Source: Perkinsela sp. pyNocScin1
Taxonomy: Eukaryota > Euglenozoa > Kinetoplastea > Prokinetoplastida > Perkinselidae
Length of the DNA: 64,000 nt
NCBI GenBank assembly: GCA_964019655.1
Contig: CAXHTR010000003.1
Span: 124,001-188,000 of the forward strand
Reading direction: 5' to 3'
Shown: positions 36,589-45,822 of the stretch, one piece after another
How positions within the stretch are numbered: position 1 is the first letter of the stretch
How the letters are laid out: every line of letters begins with the position of its first letter
Program-made: the position numbers and the translations under genes
Notes under the pieces: generated by a model
The model's database searches: none
The model's input: only the letters and a program-made list of their open reading frames with translations
What the model was told of the DNA's origin: nothing

Positions 36589-38874
36589 CTAAATAAGTGG
36601 ATCTTTACGCCAAAGGGGTGTGCGATAGCGAGTATTTTTGGCACGGGAAGACGAAGCATGAAATATGTCATGCGCGAATCTCTCCCTTTCCGTCTCTAGG
36701 GTTGATGGTACAGAGTGTCCCACGAGGTCTGAAGAAAAACGTCCCACATTTTCTGTTTCTTTCAAGGATTCTTCATTACTTTGTTTGCCCGTGCTTTCCT
36801 TCAAATTGTTTGCTACTGGAATAGTTTTCAAGGTTGATCCCTGCGAGATGGCTTCTTTACTCCACTTATTTACACGAGAAGTCAGAACAAGATTTTCAGT
36901 CAAATCTTGCGCAAGAGATGCAATGTCCTCTTGTCGAACGACTTGATATGCATCACTCTGAATGAGCTCCTCCGAGACGATCAACCGCTCCACTTCAGAT
37001 TCATCGAACAGCTTACTACCCTTTTCGAGTGCTTCATGGATAAAGGGGCTCAGCCACTCATTCCAGAAATCACTGCGAGGGAAATCTTTTGGTGTTAAAA
37101 GCGCAGCAAGCACATTTTCATCGTTTAGAGTTGCCATAGCTTCAATGCACTCTCCAAGCAAGAACTCGTCATCAGTTTGCATAAGATCATTTATAGATTC
37201 ACGGAGTAAGCCAGCAGTGCTCAAATCCCTTGCGATAACTTTTAAAGAGCTCATTAGCGCCCAGCACTTTGTTTCAGCTTCCAGATGTTTTCGATTCATA
37301 ATATCACAAATGCGCTCAATATAAGCAGCGCCCTCTATCTCGCTGTCTAAAAAGCTGTATTCTCCGAATATCCATACCGCTACTTTGGAAATTGGGTCAG
37401 CGTGGTTACAATTTTCGAGTATTGCGTAAAGCTCACGCACAGCATGAAGTCGAAGAGCATCATCAGTTTTTTCCTCATCATTTAAAAACTCCTCTGTTTG
37501 AATGTTTTGCTGAGACAGCTTTTCAAGAAAATTGTGTATAGCCTCCGGTCTGATGTGTTTTGATCCCCTAATGAAAACCATGATCATGATGTCCACGTAC
37601 CAAAATGCATCATGATAGTATGCATTGATAATGCGAGAAAGGTTTTCAACGATCATTTTTTGCTCGCCTTCATCGTCAGCCTTTTCCAGGTACTCCACAA
37701 GCTTCTCCGATATAAGATCCACGTTACCATAATTTGTCATGGTGCAGAGCAAATCAACGGCTTTTGCCCGTATGCTGCAGTCCTCGTCTTCCCACAGATC
37801 TAGGAGTAAATCTTGATGCGGCATGGCGAAGGAGGGGTCGACTGCAACAAGCGATGAGAGTGCCTTTATCCCGATGAAAACGCGATTGCTGTCATCGCTT
37901 GAGATCCAGCCGGAGGCGTGCAACGCTGCATGATCAAGGATATCGCGTGGAGCATCAATTACACAAAGTGCACGAATGACCTCATAAATAACGGCAATAC
38001 CAATGTTTAAGTCGATATCGCTGCGCTTGAGAACTGCTTTAAAAACACTGATGCATTCATCTCGCTGAGCTCTGCTATTTTGGAGAAAAATTCTAAGGAT
38101 GCGGATGATCTGAATTTGCATCCATGGTGCGGGAATTCGGTGAAAATCGTACGAATGTGGCAGGCGGTGGTCCAATATCTGCCGGAAGATACCCAGAAGA
38201 CTCGGTATGGTGTCAGCATGTGCCAATGGGTTAAGTCGCACGTTTACCTCCATAATCGAGAGAGCAACATTCATGACTTGCGGATCAGTGTCGCTCAAGG
38301 CGAGTCGATAGAGTGTACTTTGTGGAATCCATACGTTTGCACCTTGCATGAGCGCCAGAGAAGCTACCAAAGCCTTCTTTCGTACGTAGGAGTTCTCGCT
38401 TTCACAAAGGCGTATAACTTCATCGACAAAGACATCACTTATTTCAGAATCCATAATATTTGTGACGACTTCTAATGCAATGCCGAGCTCAACGTAGCTT
38501 GTGCTCTTCAAATCCTTCTGCAAGTTGGATATCATGAGGTACAGAAACTCGTGCGTGGGCGAGAGAAACGTGGTCGACGCAGAATAGCCAATGCTTTTCT
38601 CTTCGTTGTAGACTGATGATATGAGCTTGATAGCATGTATGTGCGCAAACTCCACGTCGTAGCCAAGGAGCTCGCAGTAAAGAGCACGTAGAACCGCCTC
38701 CTTCATTTCATTACTATATGGCTCGATTCCCTTGAACATACTCTTGAGGAATTTGATCTCTTCAAATACTATTTTTTCCTCTTCCAACTTTGATTTCGTA
38801 TCGCCAACGCTTTGAATAAAATCCAGGAATGACTGCGATCGATTTGTTTTGCAGCGAATTGAGACTTTTGACAT
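36589..38874 (-). CDS. AP4E1: AP-4 complex large subunit epsilon (trunk only)
   Basis: A 761-residue adaptin. The N-terminus SFLDFIQSVGDTKSKLEEEKI, LLGYDVEFAHIHAIKL, the NLQKDLKSTSYVELGIALE block and SYDFHRIPAPWMQIQIIRIL place it with the gamma/alpha/epsilon class and fit epsilon best. AP-4 buds coat vesicles at the trans-Golgi. The armadillo-like trunk is complete, but the hinge is short and Ser/Glu-rich and there is no C-terminal ear domain. The start at 38874 (MSKVSIRCKT) is the first true ATG. The gap to the next gene is 65 bp. Confidence 0.85.
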   Translation of the reverse strand: MSKVSIRCKTNRSQSFLDFIQSVGDTKSKLEEEKIVFEEIKFLKSMFKGIEPYSNEMKEAVLRALYCELLGYDVEFAHIHAIKLISSVYNEEKSIGYSASTTFLSPTHEFLYLMISNLQKDLKSTSYVELGIALEVVTNIMDSEISDVFVDEVIRLCESENSYVRKKALVASLALMQGANVWIPQSTLYRLALSDTDPQVMNVALSIMEVNVRLNPLAHADTIPSLLGIFRQILDHRLPHSYDFHRIPAPWMQIQIIRILRIFLQNSRAQRDECISVFKAVLKRSDIDLNIGIAVIYEVIRALCVIDAPRDILDHAALHASGWISSDDSNRVFIGIKALSSLVAVDPSFAMPHQDLLLDLWEDEDCSIRAKAVDLLCTMTNYGNVDLISEKLVEYLEKADDEGEQKMIVENLSRIINAYYHDAFWYVDIMIMVFIRGSKHIRPEAIHNFLEKLSQQNIQTEEFLNDEEKTDDALRLHAVRELYAILENCNHADPISKVAVWIFGEYSFLDSEIEGAAYIERICDIMNRKHLEAETKCWALMSSLKVIARDLSTAGLLRESINDLMQTDDEFLLGECIEAMATLNDENVLAALLTPKDFPRSDFWNEWLSPFIHEALEKGSKLFDESEVERLIVSEELIQSDAYQVVRQEDIASLAQDLTENLVLTSRVNKWSKEAISQGSTLKTIPVANNLKESTGKQSNEESLKETENVGRFSSDLVGHSVPSTLETERERFAHDIFHASSSRAKNTRYRTPLWRKDPLI

Positions 38875-38939
38875 TGCAGAAGAAAGTTGATTCAATTGAA
38901 AAAAATTGCGCTACGTAGCGAGAAATTGATTTAATTTTG

Positions 38940-39419
38940 TTATTCATTACGAGCTTTCTTTTTACTAGAGGTATACAGCAACGAGTTAGAGTAGTACCTC
39001 GTATTTTCGTTCCGAATGGCATCCTTGCGTTCTTTGAGACGCTTCATTCGAGCACTTCGATCTGATTCTTTTCGTTCAACTATGGCCTCCCACTGCAAGT
39101 ACGGGACAAATCGTACATTCCATGAAGCTCCGCTGCTCCGATGCCTCTTCCCAAGGAAATCACATTGTCGCATATTCATCTTAGATGCCGCTAAAACTGC
39201 ATCAGCTTTATTGAAAAACTCAACGTATCCGTCTTTATACTTCTTAATGCGTTTCGTGAAGCGGTTGCGCGATACAACAGAGCTTCCTTCGTTATAAGGG
39301 TTGAGAAATATCCTGCTTACCTCGCCAAACTGTTGAGATAAAAAAAGCTCAAGATTCGATGGATTAACACCGTTCGGAATAGAGCTAAAATATACTATTC
39401 CTTTCTCCATTGTGCTCAT
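38940..39419 (-). CDS. ABT1: ESF2/ABT1 pre-rRNA processing factor
   Basis: A 159-residue RRM-like protein. GIVYFSSIPNGVNPSNLELFLSQ is the first RRM segment. The block FGEVSRIFLNP, the basic KRIKKYKDGYVEFFNKADA stretch, and WNVRFVPYLQWEAIVE all match ESF2/ABT1, a U3 snoRNP/SSU-processome factor that stimulates Dbp8. The start MSTMEKGIVY (39419) or the second Met (39410) both fit; the frame extends upstream without an ATG. Length is shorter than yeast Esf2 (316) because the N-terminal acidic extension is missing. Confidence 0.88.
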   Translation of the reverse strand: MSTMEKGIVYFSSIPNGVNPSNLELFLSQQFGEVSRIFLNPYNEGSSVVSRNRFTKRIKKYKDGYVEFFNKADAVLAASKMNMRQCDFLGKRHRSSGASWNVRFVPYLQWEAIVERKESDRSARMKRLKERKDAIRNENTRYYSNSLLYTSSKKKARNE

Positions 39420-39560
39420 GGTAGAGAGCCATAATGCTGAACGAATGAAACGTAGGCAATAAAGTAATTTGAATAGAACCACTTAAGAAAGTTATTCGCA
39501 TTTATAACACAAAGCACTCATCAGATTATCCCCGCAACAAGAAAAATATCTGAAGAAAGT

Positions 39561-40013
39561 TTACCGCATTGTTGTACGGCCAGTCATATACAACTCATCC
39601 CATCTATCCTGCTCGTTTAAGAATTGTTCAATGTTTCCAGATGCGTCCGCAAGCTGGATTTTAATCGCCGGGTTGGCCAATGGAAGCCACATATTGAAGT
39701 TTGATTCCTCATATTTTGTAAATATCTTTATACCGCCATTGACATTCGACTCATCTTTGTATACGTCCATAACTGTACCGACGATGCGCAATGGCTTGGG
39801 CTTGTAATCGATTGAAACAGCGACAGTTGCCCCCAATATTTCGTCTTTCTTATAGCTCCACGCTTGAATTCGACCGTCTTGGATGTACTCGAGAGCTGTC
39901 GCTCGCTCAATGCGCTGCAGTGGAAGCCTACCGAAAAAAACATTTGCTCGGGTACGGTAAAAATATTTCCGGACTCTTGTCATAGGTGAGTAGAAAGTAA
40001 AGGCATGATTCAT
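39561..40013 (-). CDS. Probable mitochondrial ribosomal protein bL19m
   Basis: A 150-residue protein with a basic N-terminus (about 1-30, TRVRKYFYRTRANVFFGR) that could be a mitochondrial presequence. The central region GATVAVSIDYKP, VGTVMDVY and the ending PLANPAIKIQL fit the bL19 beta-barrel (gdxVxV...fxGxVi...pLxsPxIxxIev). Resemblance is weak but in the right order. In-frame ATGs at 40013 and 39983 are both possible starts. If not bL19m, it is an unassigned small basic protein. Confidence 0.45.
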   Translation of the reverse strand: MNHAFTFYSPMTRVRKYFYRTRANVFFGRLPLQRIERATALEYIQDGRIQAWSYKKDEILGATVAVSIDYKPKPLRIVGTVMDVYKDESNVNGGIKIFTKYEESNFNMWLPLANPAIKIQLADASGNIEQFLNEQDRWDELYMTGRTTMR

Positions 40014-40069
40014 AATTTTTCATCTTTGTCTTATGTCTCCAAAAAGTAAGATAACATACATTGTTTTGC

Positions 40070-41047
40070 TTACAGCCTTTGCTTTAACCACAGGGCACAT
40101 GCACAATGGTCACTTCCGAAGAGATTGGAGAGCATAAAAGTATCAAGAACATGATGCATGAAGCTTTTCTTCGTGACAAAGTAGTCGAGTCGCCAACCTT
40201 GGCCATTTTTGCGCCCATTGATGCGATATGACCAAAATGAATATACCGGAGCCGCCTTTGGATATATTTCGCGAAAGCAGTCCACCATGGCATTTTTCTC
40301 GATGATTTTACGGAAAGATGATCGCTCTTCTGGGCTGAAACCGGCGACTTTACTCATCTCTATGTAGTTTTTCTGAAAATATCTATCGTAGTCCCGCTCA
40401 GCAACGTTCAAATCCCCTGCCCAAATCAATGACTTCGGCGTCTGCATCGATTCTACATAACATCCTAGTTTCTTCAAGCAGTCATCCATTCGAACATCCC
40501 ACGTACTGACCCGAAAGTCAAGCCTTTTCAGACTATCGCCGGCGTTGGGAACATAAGTGTTGACAAGCACGAAGGAGCTGAATTCTATGATTATAACTCG
40601 TCCCTCTTCATCAGCTTCAGAGCATGTTTGCAGCTTCGGATCGAAAAAGAGCGAATATCCCAGAACTTTATGCTCAATTGCCTTTTTAATATATACACGG
40701 GTACCAGAGTAACCGCTTTTCGCAGCAACACAATCGTAGTGGATGTAGCCATCAATGGCACCCAGTGTATTCAGATCTTTGATTTCATGCGAAAGCTTTG
40801 TTTCTTGCAGACAAACGATGTCAGGACTTTCGGAGCGAAAAAGTGATGCAAAGTGTGGGGTTTTTAGGACAGCGCGCAATCCGTTGACATTCCAGGTAAT
40901 AATTTTGCTCATCTTTGATGAGTCGAAGTCCTGATCCCTTGTTTGGCGCACAAATGGCACAGTTTGGCTAAGAATACTCTCTTTCGTGGGCATCGGTGTG
41001 TCTATTCGAATTTCGCTTGCTATGGGCTCGCGTTGCCGCTTCGGCAT
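40070..41047 (-). CDS. APEX1: AP endonuclease 1 (exonuclease III family)
   Basis: A 325-residue apurinic/apyrimidinic endonuclease acting after glycosylases such as NTH1. Family motifs: ITWNVNGLRA (Asn), CLQETKL (metal Glu), VNTYVPNAG, WAGDLNVAERDYD (Asp and Asn) and SDHCACAL (Asp-His pair) near the end; all catalytic residues are present. An N-terminal extension of about 45 residues (MPKRQREPIASEI) is basic and may be a nuclear signal. ATG at 41045-41047 is the first. It lies in a minus cluster with three other repair genes. Confidence 0.95.
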   Translation of the reverse strand: MPKRQREPIASEIRIDTPMPTKESILSQTVPFVRQTRDQDFDSSKMSKIITWNVNGLRAVLKTPHFASLFRSESPDIVCLQETKLSHEIKDLNTLGAIDGYIHYDCVAAKSGYSGTRVYIKKAIEHKVLGYSLFFDPKLQTCSEADEEGRVIIIEFSSFVLVNTYVPNAGDSLKRLDFRVSTWDVRMDDCLKKLGCYVESMQTPKSLIWAGDLNVAERDYDRYFQKNYIEMSKVAGFSPEERSSFRKIIEKNAMVDCFREIYPKAAPVYSFWSYRINGRKNGQGWRLDYFVTKKSFMHHVLDTFMLSNLFGSDHCACALWLKQRL

Positions 41048-41201
41048 AGTGTGTCTTAGTGAAAGCTTAAACTAACATACAATTCTCGGGAACATTGAAG
41101 ATAGTATCAAACGAAGTCACACTGGAATGGCATTAATTCCATGCACCTGAGCAAGAGGTTCTCCAGGTCAAGATACCAGAGCCAACTTTTCTAGAAAACA
41201 T

Positions 41202-41450
41202 CTATTCTATGACTTCTTGGACAGCGACATCATCAATCAGCAGGGCTATTGGCTTTGAAAAAACATTTCTCTCAAAGCCATCTTCGAAGGTCTTCAGAGC
41301 TATCAAGCGCGGCTTATGGCCAGCTTTGATCTGGGTCCCAGATATTGATGCATACAGATGAATTATCCCAATTTTTTGCTGGCAAGTCGACACTGAGTTA
41401 CAGGGTAGCTATCCTTATCTACATGTAGACTGAAAATAATCACTGCTCAT
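41202..41450 (-). CDS. Candidate small split gene with a 30-nt intron
   Basis: The minus strand has an ATG at 41450 (MSSDYFQST), right after a pyrimidine tract and AG (TTTTCACCTAG) that follows the XRCC3-like stop. The frame stops soon, but a GT...AG segment at 41422-41393 (30 nt) would, if removed, join in phase to a good open frame ending at 41202 with SISGTQIKAGHKPR and SKPIALLIDD. The product would be 72 residues. The downstream frame alone has no ATG. I recognise no family. Without splicing it is an orphan frame; the intron is unproven. Confidence 0.35.
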
Positions 41451-41463
41451 GCTAGGTGAAAAC

Positions 41464-42432
41464 CTACATGACGCCACCACTTTCGATGTGGAATTCCACC
41501 GAGTCTGGTGTGAGATACGTCGAGTATACTGCCAAAATACGTCTACTCTTTAACTTAACTTTTTTTGTGAGAATTCTGTTTGGAATAAACTTCGACAGAG
41601 TGAAACCTAGCGCTGGGACCGTGATTCCATCTGCAGATCGAACTTGATTGACAAATACAGTGGCTATTCCATACTTTTTAGAAAGGTGGCGGCAAAAGAA
41701 CGCTATTTTGATAATTCTTGAAGAAATAGCGAAATGATGCATATCCTTTTCAGAAATAGAGCGTGCATTCTCTTTCATGCATTGCAGCGCTGCGATAGAA
41801 TCAATCACAATAAATTTAACGTCTTTAGATTGTTCGTGCAAGGCTTGAATAACGCCTTCCAACATGCTCATTCGCAAAAGAAGCGTTCGCCAGTCTGGTA
41901 TTTCGCATATGACGAAATTTTCAAGAGCGCCGCGAAAATCTACCTCATCATTTGATGCAGAAATTTGATGGTTGAAAAGCTGATATAGCCTAGCATGCGA
42001 AAATGGCTCCAGTGCAAAATAAATAGTAGAGTTTTGCTTGAGAACAGAGCGAATGCACACCTGCATAGCTACAGTGGATTTGCCAGTTCCCGCTTCACCA
42101 TATATATCATAAGTCGACCCAGGCAAGAGACCACCTCTGAGAAGCTCGTCTAAATTCTGCGATCCTGTGGATTGTAGTGAATATGGGTATTCCCATGAAG
42201 ATTTTGAAGGTATGAGATTGCTGCATGCATAGAAGAGAATCATTTCCCATTCTTCTACTAGCACTGTGTCTGCTAAGAACTCGACAAGTGAGCATGGATT
42301 GAATACATGAAACAGAATGAGATCATCCAATGAAAGCACCTTCGCTCGTACGAGGGTCTTAGTGAGTTTATTGAGAAGCTCCCGTGATATCGGAAGGCTG
42401 TCCAATATCGTTTGTAAGTCAAAATTTATCAT
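41464..42432 (-). CDS. RAD51 paralogue, XRCC3-like
   Basis: A 322-residue RecA-fold recombination protein. The N-terminal helical region is followed by GSQNLDELLRGGLLPGSTYDI, Walker A GEAGTGKST, Walker B KFIVIDSIAAL and the VFVNQVRS loop. The segment TVPALGFTLSKFIPNRI and the end VEFHIESGGVM are closest to XRCC3. RAD51 paralogues assist RAD51 loading; kinetoplastids have several. The start at 42432 (MINFDLQTI) is the first ATG of the frame. It sits in a minus cluster with APE1 and NTH1, and it ends only 14 bp before the candidate split gene. Confidence 0.85.
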   Translation of the reverse strand: MINFDLQTILDSLPISRELLNKLTKTLVRAKVLSLDDLILFHVFNPCSLVEFLADTVLVEEWEMILFYACSNLIPSKSSWEYPYSLQSTGSQNLDELLRGGLLPGSTYDIYGEAGTGKSTVAMQVCIRSVLKQNSTIYFALEPFSHARLYQLFNHQISASNDEVDFRGALENFVICEIPDWRTLLLRMSMLEGVIQALHEQSKDVKFIVIDSIAALQCMKENARSISEKDMHHFAISSRIIKIAFFCRHLSKKYGIATVFVNQVRSADGITVPALGFTLSKFIPNRILTKKVKLKSRRILAVYSTYLTPDSVEFHIESGGVM

Positions 42433-42591
42433 ATATGTATTGCATTTAAAAAATGAATAGATGTGCAACGAATACTCTAAGACCTTGCTTGAAGATTCTT
42501 TCGGCCAGTGCGACGCAATTCAACCTAATTTGATAGATTTGTGCAACTGACTAACATCTATTCGCACATGTCCGGGTTTATTATTTAGACA

Positions 42592-44055
42592 TCATAACCC
42601 ACCATACATACCTGACGAAGAGATTGGGGGTCGGCTTCTATCTGCTAGTATGGGGCTTGTTCGCCCAGCAATTTCACGAAATTCACCACCAAGAGCCCAC
42701 ATGATCTGATCCCAGAGCGGCTCTCGGTGGCAAATCGGAGGATCAGGTGGGAAAATTGACTCAACTTGGTGAGCACCATGGCCTTGTGACCCAATGCGCT
42801 TAGATTGCCACTCGCTCAATTCATGTGCGCTGGGAAAATTCGGGTTCTTTCTTCGAAAAAGGTTACATATTCGTTGGGTTATTAGCTTTTTAGCCTCTTG
42901 GTACGAGCTTGAAGCACCACCAGTAGAAAGGCGTTTGGACCTCAGTGAAGGCTCTCTAGGGCAAATGATGGATTTATCCAACTTCTCAGTGCACCTCTTC
43001 AATGACTTCTCATGCGGTGGGCAGTGTATAACACTTGAACACCGGAAAAAGGATGGGGAAACGGTAACAGGAAACCACAATCCATCATCAATTTCAGAAA
43101 GTAAGCTTGATGTCGGCCAATATGTCGCTCCCCAGTAAATTCGAACATTCTGCCTCGGTTTTCCAACGACTTTTTCGGCAAGCTTTGAAAGAGATTCCAC
43201 ACGACTGAAGTATAGAGGTCCTAAACCGTTTGCATCTTTAGGAATAACTTCAGCAAAAAGCTTGTCTGGACTATGCCTTGTGCGAGAGATTTTTTGCAAG
43301 TAGTTCCCCTTGTCGATGGTTCTTTTTGTGGCATCATTTTTTTGTTTCACGAGGACATCTTCATCACATATGATCTGCGTATGAAGAATCGATATGAGCG
43401 CACTCGGTGGCATTGAGACTTCGACATGATATGGACCACCCTGCATGATTTCATGACCCCAAAAAACCTCGGGAAAAATAGGATTTCCTTTTGTTATTGG
43501 TGTGTTATATGGGAGATCGAGTACGACACCTGTGACGATGCCATTTTGATTTTCTAGAATCATGACGACCCGTCGATCGAAGAAGAAATTCGATAAAGGG
43601 TGAGCGAGAAGAACTGTGCCAGGCATCAGAACACTTGCTTTTTGCAACCTCGCACTAAACTTGCTGGGATTGCTATCACTGACGCGCACGCTTTGAATCT
43701 TCGAGCTGGCGATCTCAGAAACATTGGAGCTTTCCATCGACAGCGCATGTGACTTCATAGAGCTTAGCGCTTCAAATGCGGCACTTATCTCTTCATTTGT
43801 TCGCTCTCTAGAAGCGCGGAATTCTTTCTTAACACGATCCACATATGACCCCATTTCTGGTTTGTAAAGAACTGACTCACCAGATCCAAGCACACGTTGT
43901 AATACCGCATTGGTAAGGGGGGCAAAGAACTTTAAATAAGGCTTTTTATCAAAGTGTGCTGCCTCTTTTAGGACGGCTCGATATAGGGTGCCCAGTATCG
44001 GCCGGCTCAATTCAAACTCTCTTGCATGGGGCGCTAAAGTAGCAAAGTTTTTCAT
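42592..44055 (-). CDS. UPF0301 (YqgE/AlgH-like) domain protein with extensions
   Basis: A 487-residue protein containing a bacterial-type UPF0301/DUF179 domain at about 140-400. Key blocks are MPGTVLLAHPLSNFFFDRRV, GVVLDLPYN, the MQGGPY turn, and VRIYWGATYWPTSSLLSEI followed by DGLWFP. Function of the family is unsettled. The bacterial form is about 190 residues; here about 140 are added in front and about 100 behind, and a long insert splits the domain. The start has a Leu/Arg-containing N-terminus that could be an organelle signal. The C-terminal tail is unique and Pro/Ser-rich. Confidence 0.75.
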   Translation of the reverse strand: MKNFATLAPHAREFELSRPILGTLYRAVLKEAAHFDKKPYLKFFAPLTNAVLQRVLGSGESVLYKPEMGSYVDRVKKEFRASRERTNEEISAAFEALSSMKSHALSMESSNVSEIASSKIQSVRVSDSNPSKFSARLQKASVLMPGTVLLAHPLSNFFFDRRVVMILENQNGIVTGVVLDLPYNTPITKGNPIFPEVFWGHEIMQGGPYHVEVSMPPSALISILHTQIICDEDVLVKQKNDATKRTIDKGNYLQKISRTRHSPDKLFAEVIPKDANGLGPLYFSRVESLSKLAEKVVGKPRQNVRIYWGATYWPTSSLLSEIDDGLWFPVTVSPSFFRCSSVIHCPPHEKSLKRCTEKLDKSIICPREPSLRSKRLSTGGASSSYQEAKKLITQRICNLFRRKNPNFPSAHELSEWQSKRIGSQGHGAHQVESIFPPDPPICHREPLWDQIMWALGGEFREIAGRTSPILADRSRPPISSSGMYGGL

Positions 44056-44162
44056 ATGAATGAGAAAATCTTGAGGGAAATAGAATCGTATGCAGACTTA
44101 TCTGTGACAGCAGTGCGTTGAATTCAACGGTGCTAATAAGTTATTTATATTGAAATTCGTGC

Positions 44163-44774
44163 TCATGCTACGAAATTTTCCTCGGCATTTTCCCAGTTGA
44201 TCAAGTTCCAAAAAGTATCCATGTATGACTTTCTATCGTTTCGATAGTCTATGTAGTACGCGTGCTCCCAAACATCGCAGGCAATCAGTGGAATATAACC
44301 TTCTGTTAAAGGACAACCAGCGTCGTGCGTCGAAACTATTTGAAGATGCCCATGGGTCCCTTCACCCTTTTCTTGAACAAGCCAGACCCAGCCACTTCCG
44401 AAGTGCATATTTGCTTGTGCAGTAAACTGTTTCTTGAACTCTTCAAAAGAGGTAAAGCTTTCTTCAATTGCTTTCAAGAAAGACTCGCTAGGTAAGCCAC
44501 CGCCTTTCGGACTGAGGCTTTTCCAATAGAAATTATGATTGAATGTTTGCGCTGCGAGATTAAAAATTGTTTCTCCACTAGGACGGTGACATATCAACTC
44601 TTCGACAGATTTTCCTGCAATATCGGGATTCGTCGTTACTGCAGCTATGTTAAGTTTGTCTACGTACCCACGATGGTGCTTTTCATAATGAAAGGTGACT
44701 TGCTCGAGAGTCAAACCCTTTGATTCTAGCGCATTCACTGGCCAAGGAAGAGGAGGTAATGTAAAATGACTCAT
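44163..44774 (-). CDS. SODB: Iron superoxide dismutase
   Basis: A 203-residue Fe/Mn-SOD, removing superoxide. The four metal ligands are visible: His in FHYEKHHRGYV, His in FNHNFYW, and Asp/His in DVWEHAYYIDYRNDR. The Fe-type glutamine is in AAQTFNHNF. There is no long presequence, so a cytosolic or glycosomal form is likely; the C-terminus (NFVA) has no clear PTS1. Fe-SODs are typical of kinetoplastids and of some algae. It is the first gene of the minus cluster, starting from the divergent region. Confidence 0.95.
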   Translation of the reverse strand: MSHFTLPPLPWPVNALESKGLTLEQVTFHYEKHHRGYVDKLNIAAVTTNPDIAGKSVEELICHRPSGETIFNLAAQTFNHNFYWKSLSPKGGGLPSESFLKAIEESFTSFEEFKKQFTAQANMHFGSGWVWLVQEKGEGTHGHLQIVSTHDAGCPLTEGYIPLIACDVWEHAYYIDYRNDRKSYMDTFWNLINWENAEENFVA

Positions 44775-45822
44775 GATAAATTGTAGCTGATGTGTGGAAG
44801 GGGCAAAAAACTATGAAATGCAAAATGGATCAACTTTGACCGAAATTTAAAATGGTGGCTAGAAAAAGGCTCGATGCTATACTTAACACCACCTATGCAG
44901 TACTGAGAATATAAGTCAAAGTGACATACTCAAGAGTGCGCATATTGCGTATTCTACACTCAGAAGAGACACAACGCGCATGTGTGAGGAAAATAACCGC
45001 ATGCACACTTAGGTTGCAAAATAATTTTCTTCAAGACCGGTGCAATACTAAGCCTATTCCACTTGCTGTCAAAAGCTCACTGACAACCCTTAGGGGAAAT
45101 TCTGTTGCAGCAATTTTCCGACCTTTATTTACGATAATATAGGCCAGGATGAAATATACAGGAACTATAGGAAAGAAAGGTACAGGATGAAGGTTCAGGC
45201 GTATCCTGGTTCTTTCGAAGCGCACCGGGACACTTCTTGGTGATTGACTATTCTGAAGTTTTCTTCATTCTTTTGACATGAACACTGGGTAGTAATCAAG
45301 AGCCACTTCCCACTGAAGCAAAAGCTTTCCTCGGGCATGATTTTTAAAAAATTTATAGCCAGTAGTAATTCAAAAAAAATCTTCTAGTTGCATTGATTAG
45401 TTGCGCACGTTTTCCAGCACAATTAGCGAAGAATCCCATCTCTCGGAGCAGTACAAGGACTTGCAGGGGAATCTATTGCGTGGAGTTAAGATGTCTCAGT
45501 GAATACCATTATAATGTGACTGCATGGATTCCACACAGAAATGTAAAAAGAAAGAAGGTTTCTCAGTCGAAGCAAAGCATTAAAAATATAAATGAAGCGC
45601 TTTAATAGAAAAAATAGAGTTGCAGAATTGAAATAATCTATGATATCGTAGAGTAGAAATATTTCATAATAGGACGTCAAATGAGATTTTCTAATCGATG
45701 CTAAATGAAACAACAGTGCAAGGAATAACACGGGTTTGAAATTATTTCATTTTTGAAGGCCTCCACTCAAATACTGTTACACTGTACTCACACTTATCCA
45801 TAGAGATATTTAGCCATTCTAA
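44775..45822. promoter_or_regulatory. Divergent strand-switch region (putative bidirectional transcription start)
   Basis: A 1048-bp AT-rich gap between the minus-strand SOD cluster and the plus-strand PPR cluster. It has no convincing ATG ORF; the frames of 60-80 codons there start with non-ATG codons. No tRNA or snRNA was recognised. Its role as a start region is inferred from gene direction. Confidence 0.5.

Noticed and set aside
45031-45225. 64-codon minus frame with a hydrophobic stretch in the divergent region
   Set aside because: Starts with GTG and has no acceptor or family support.
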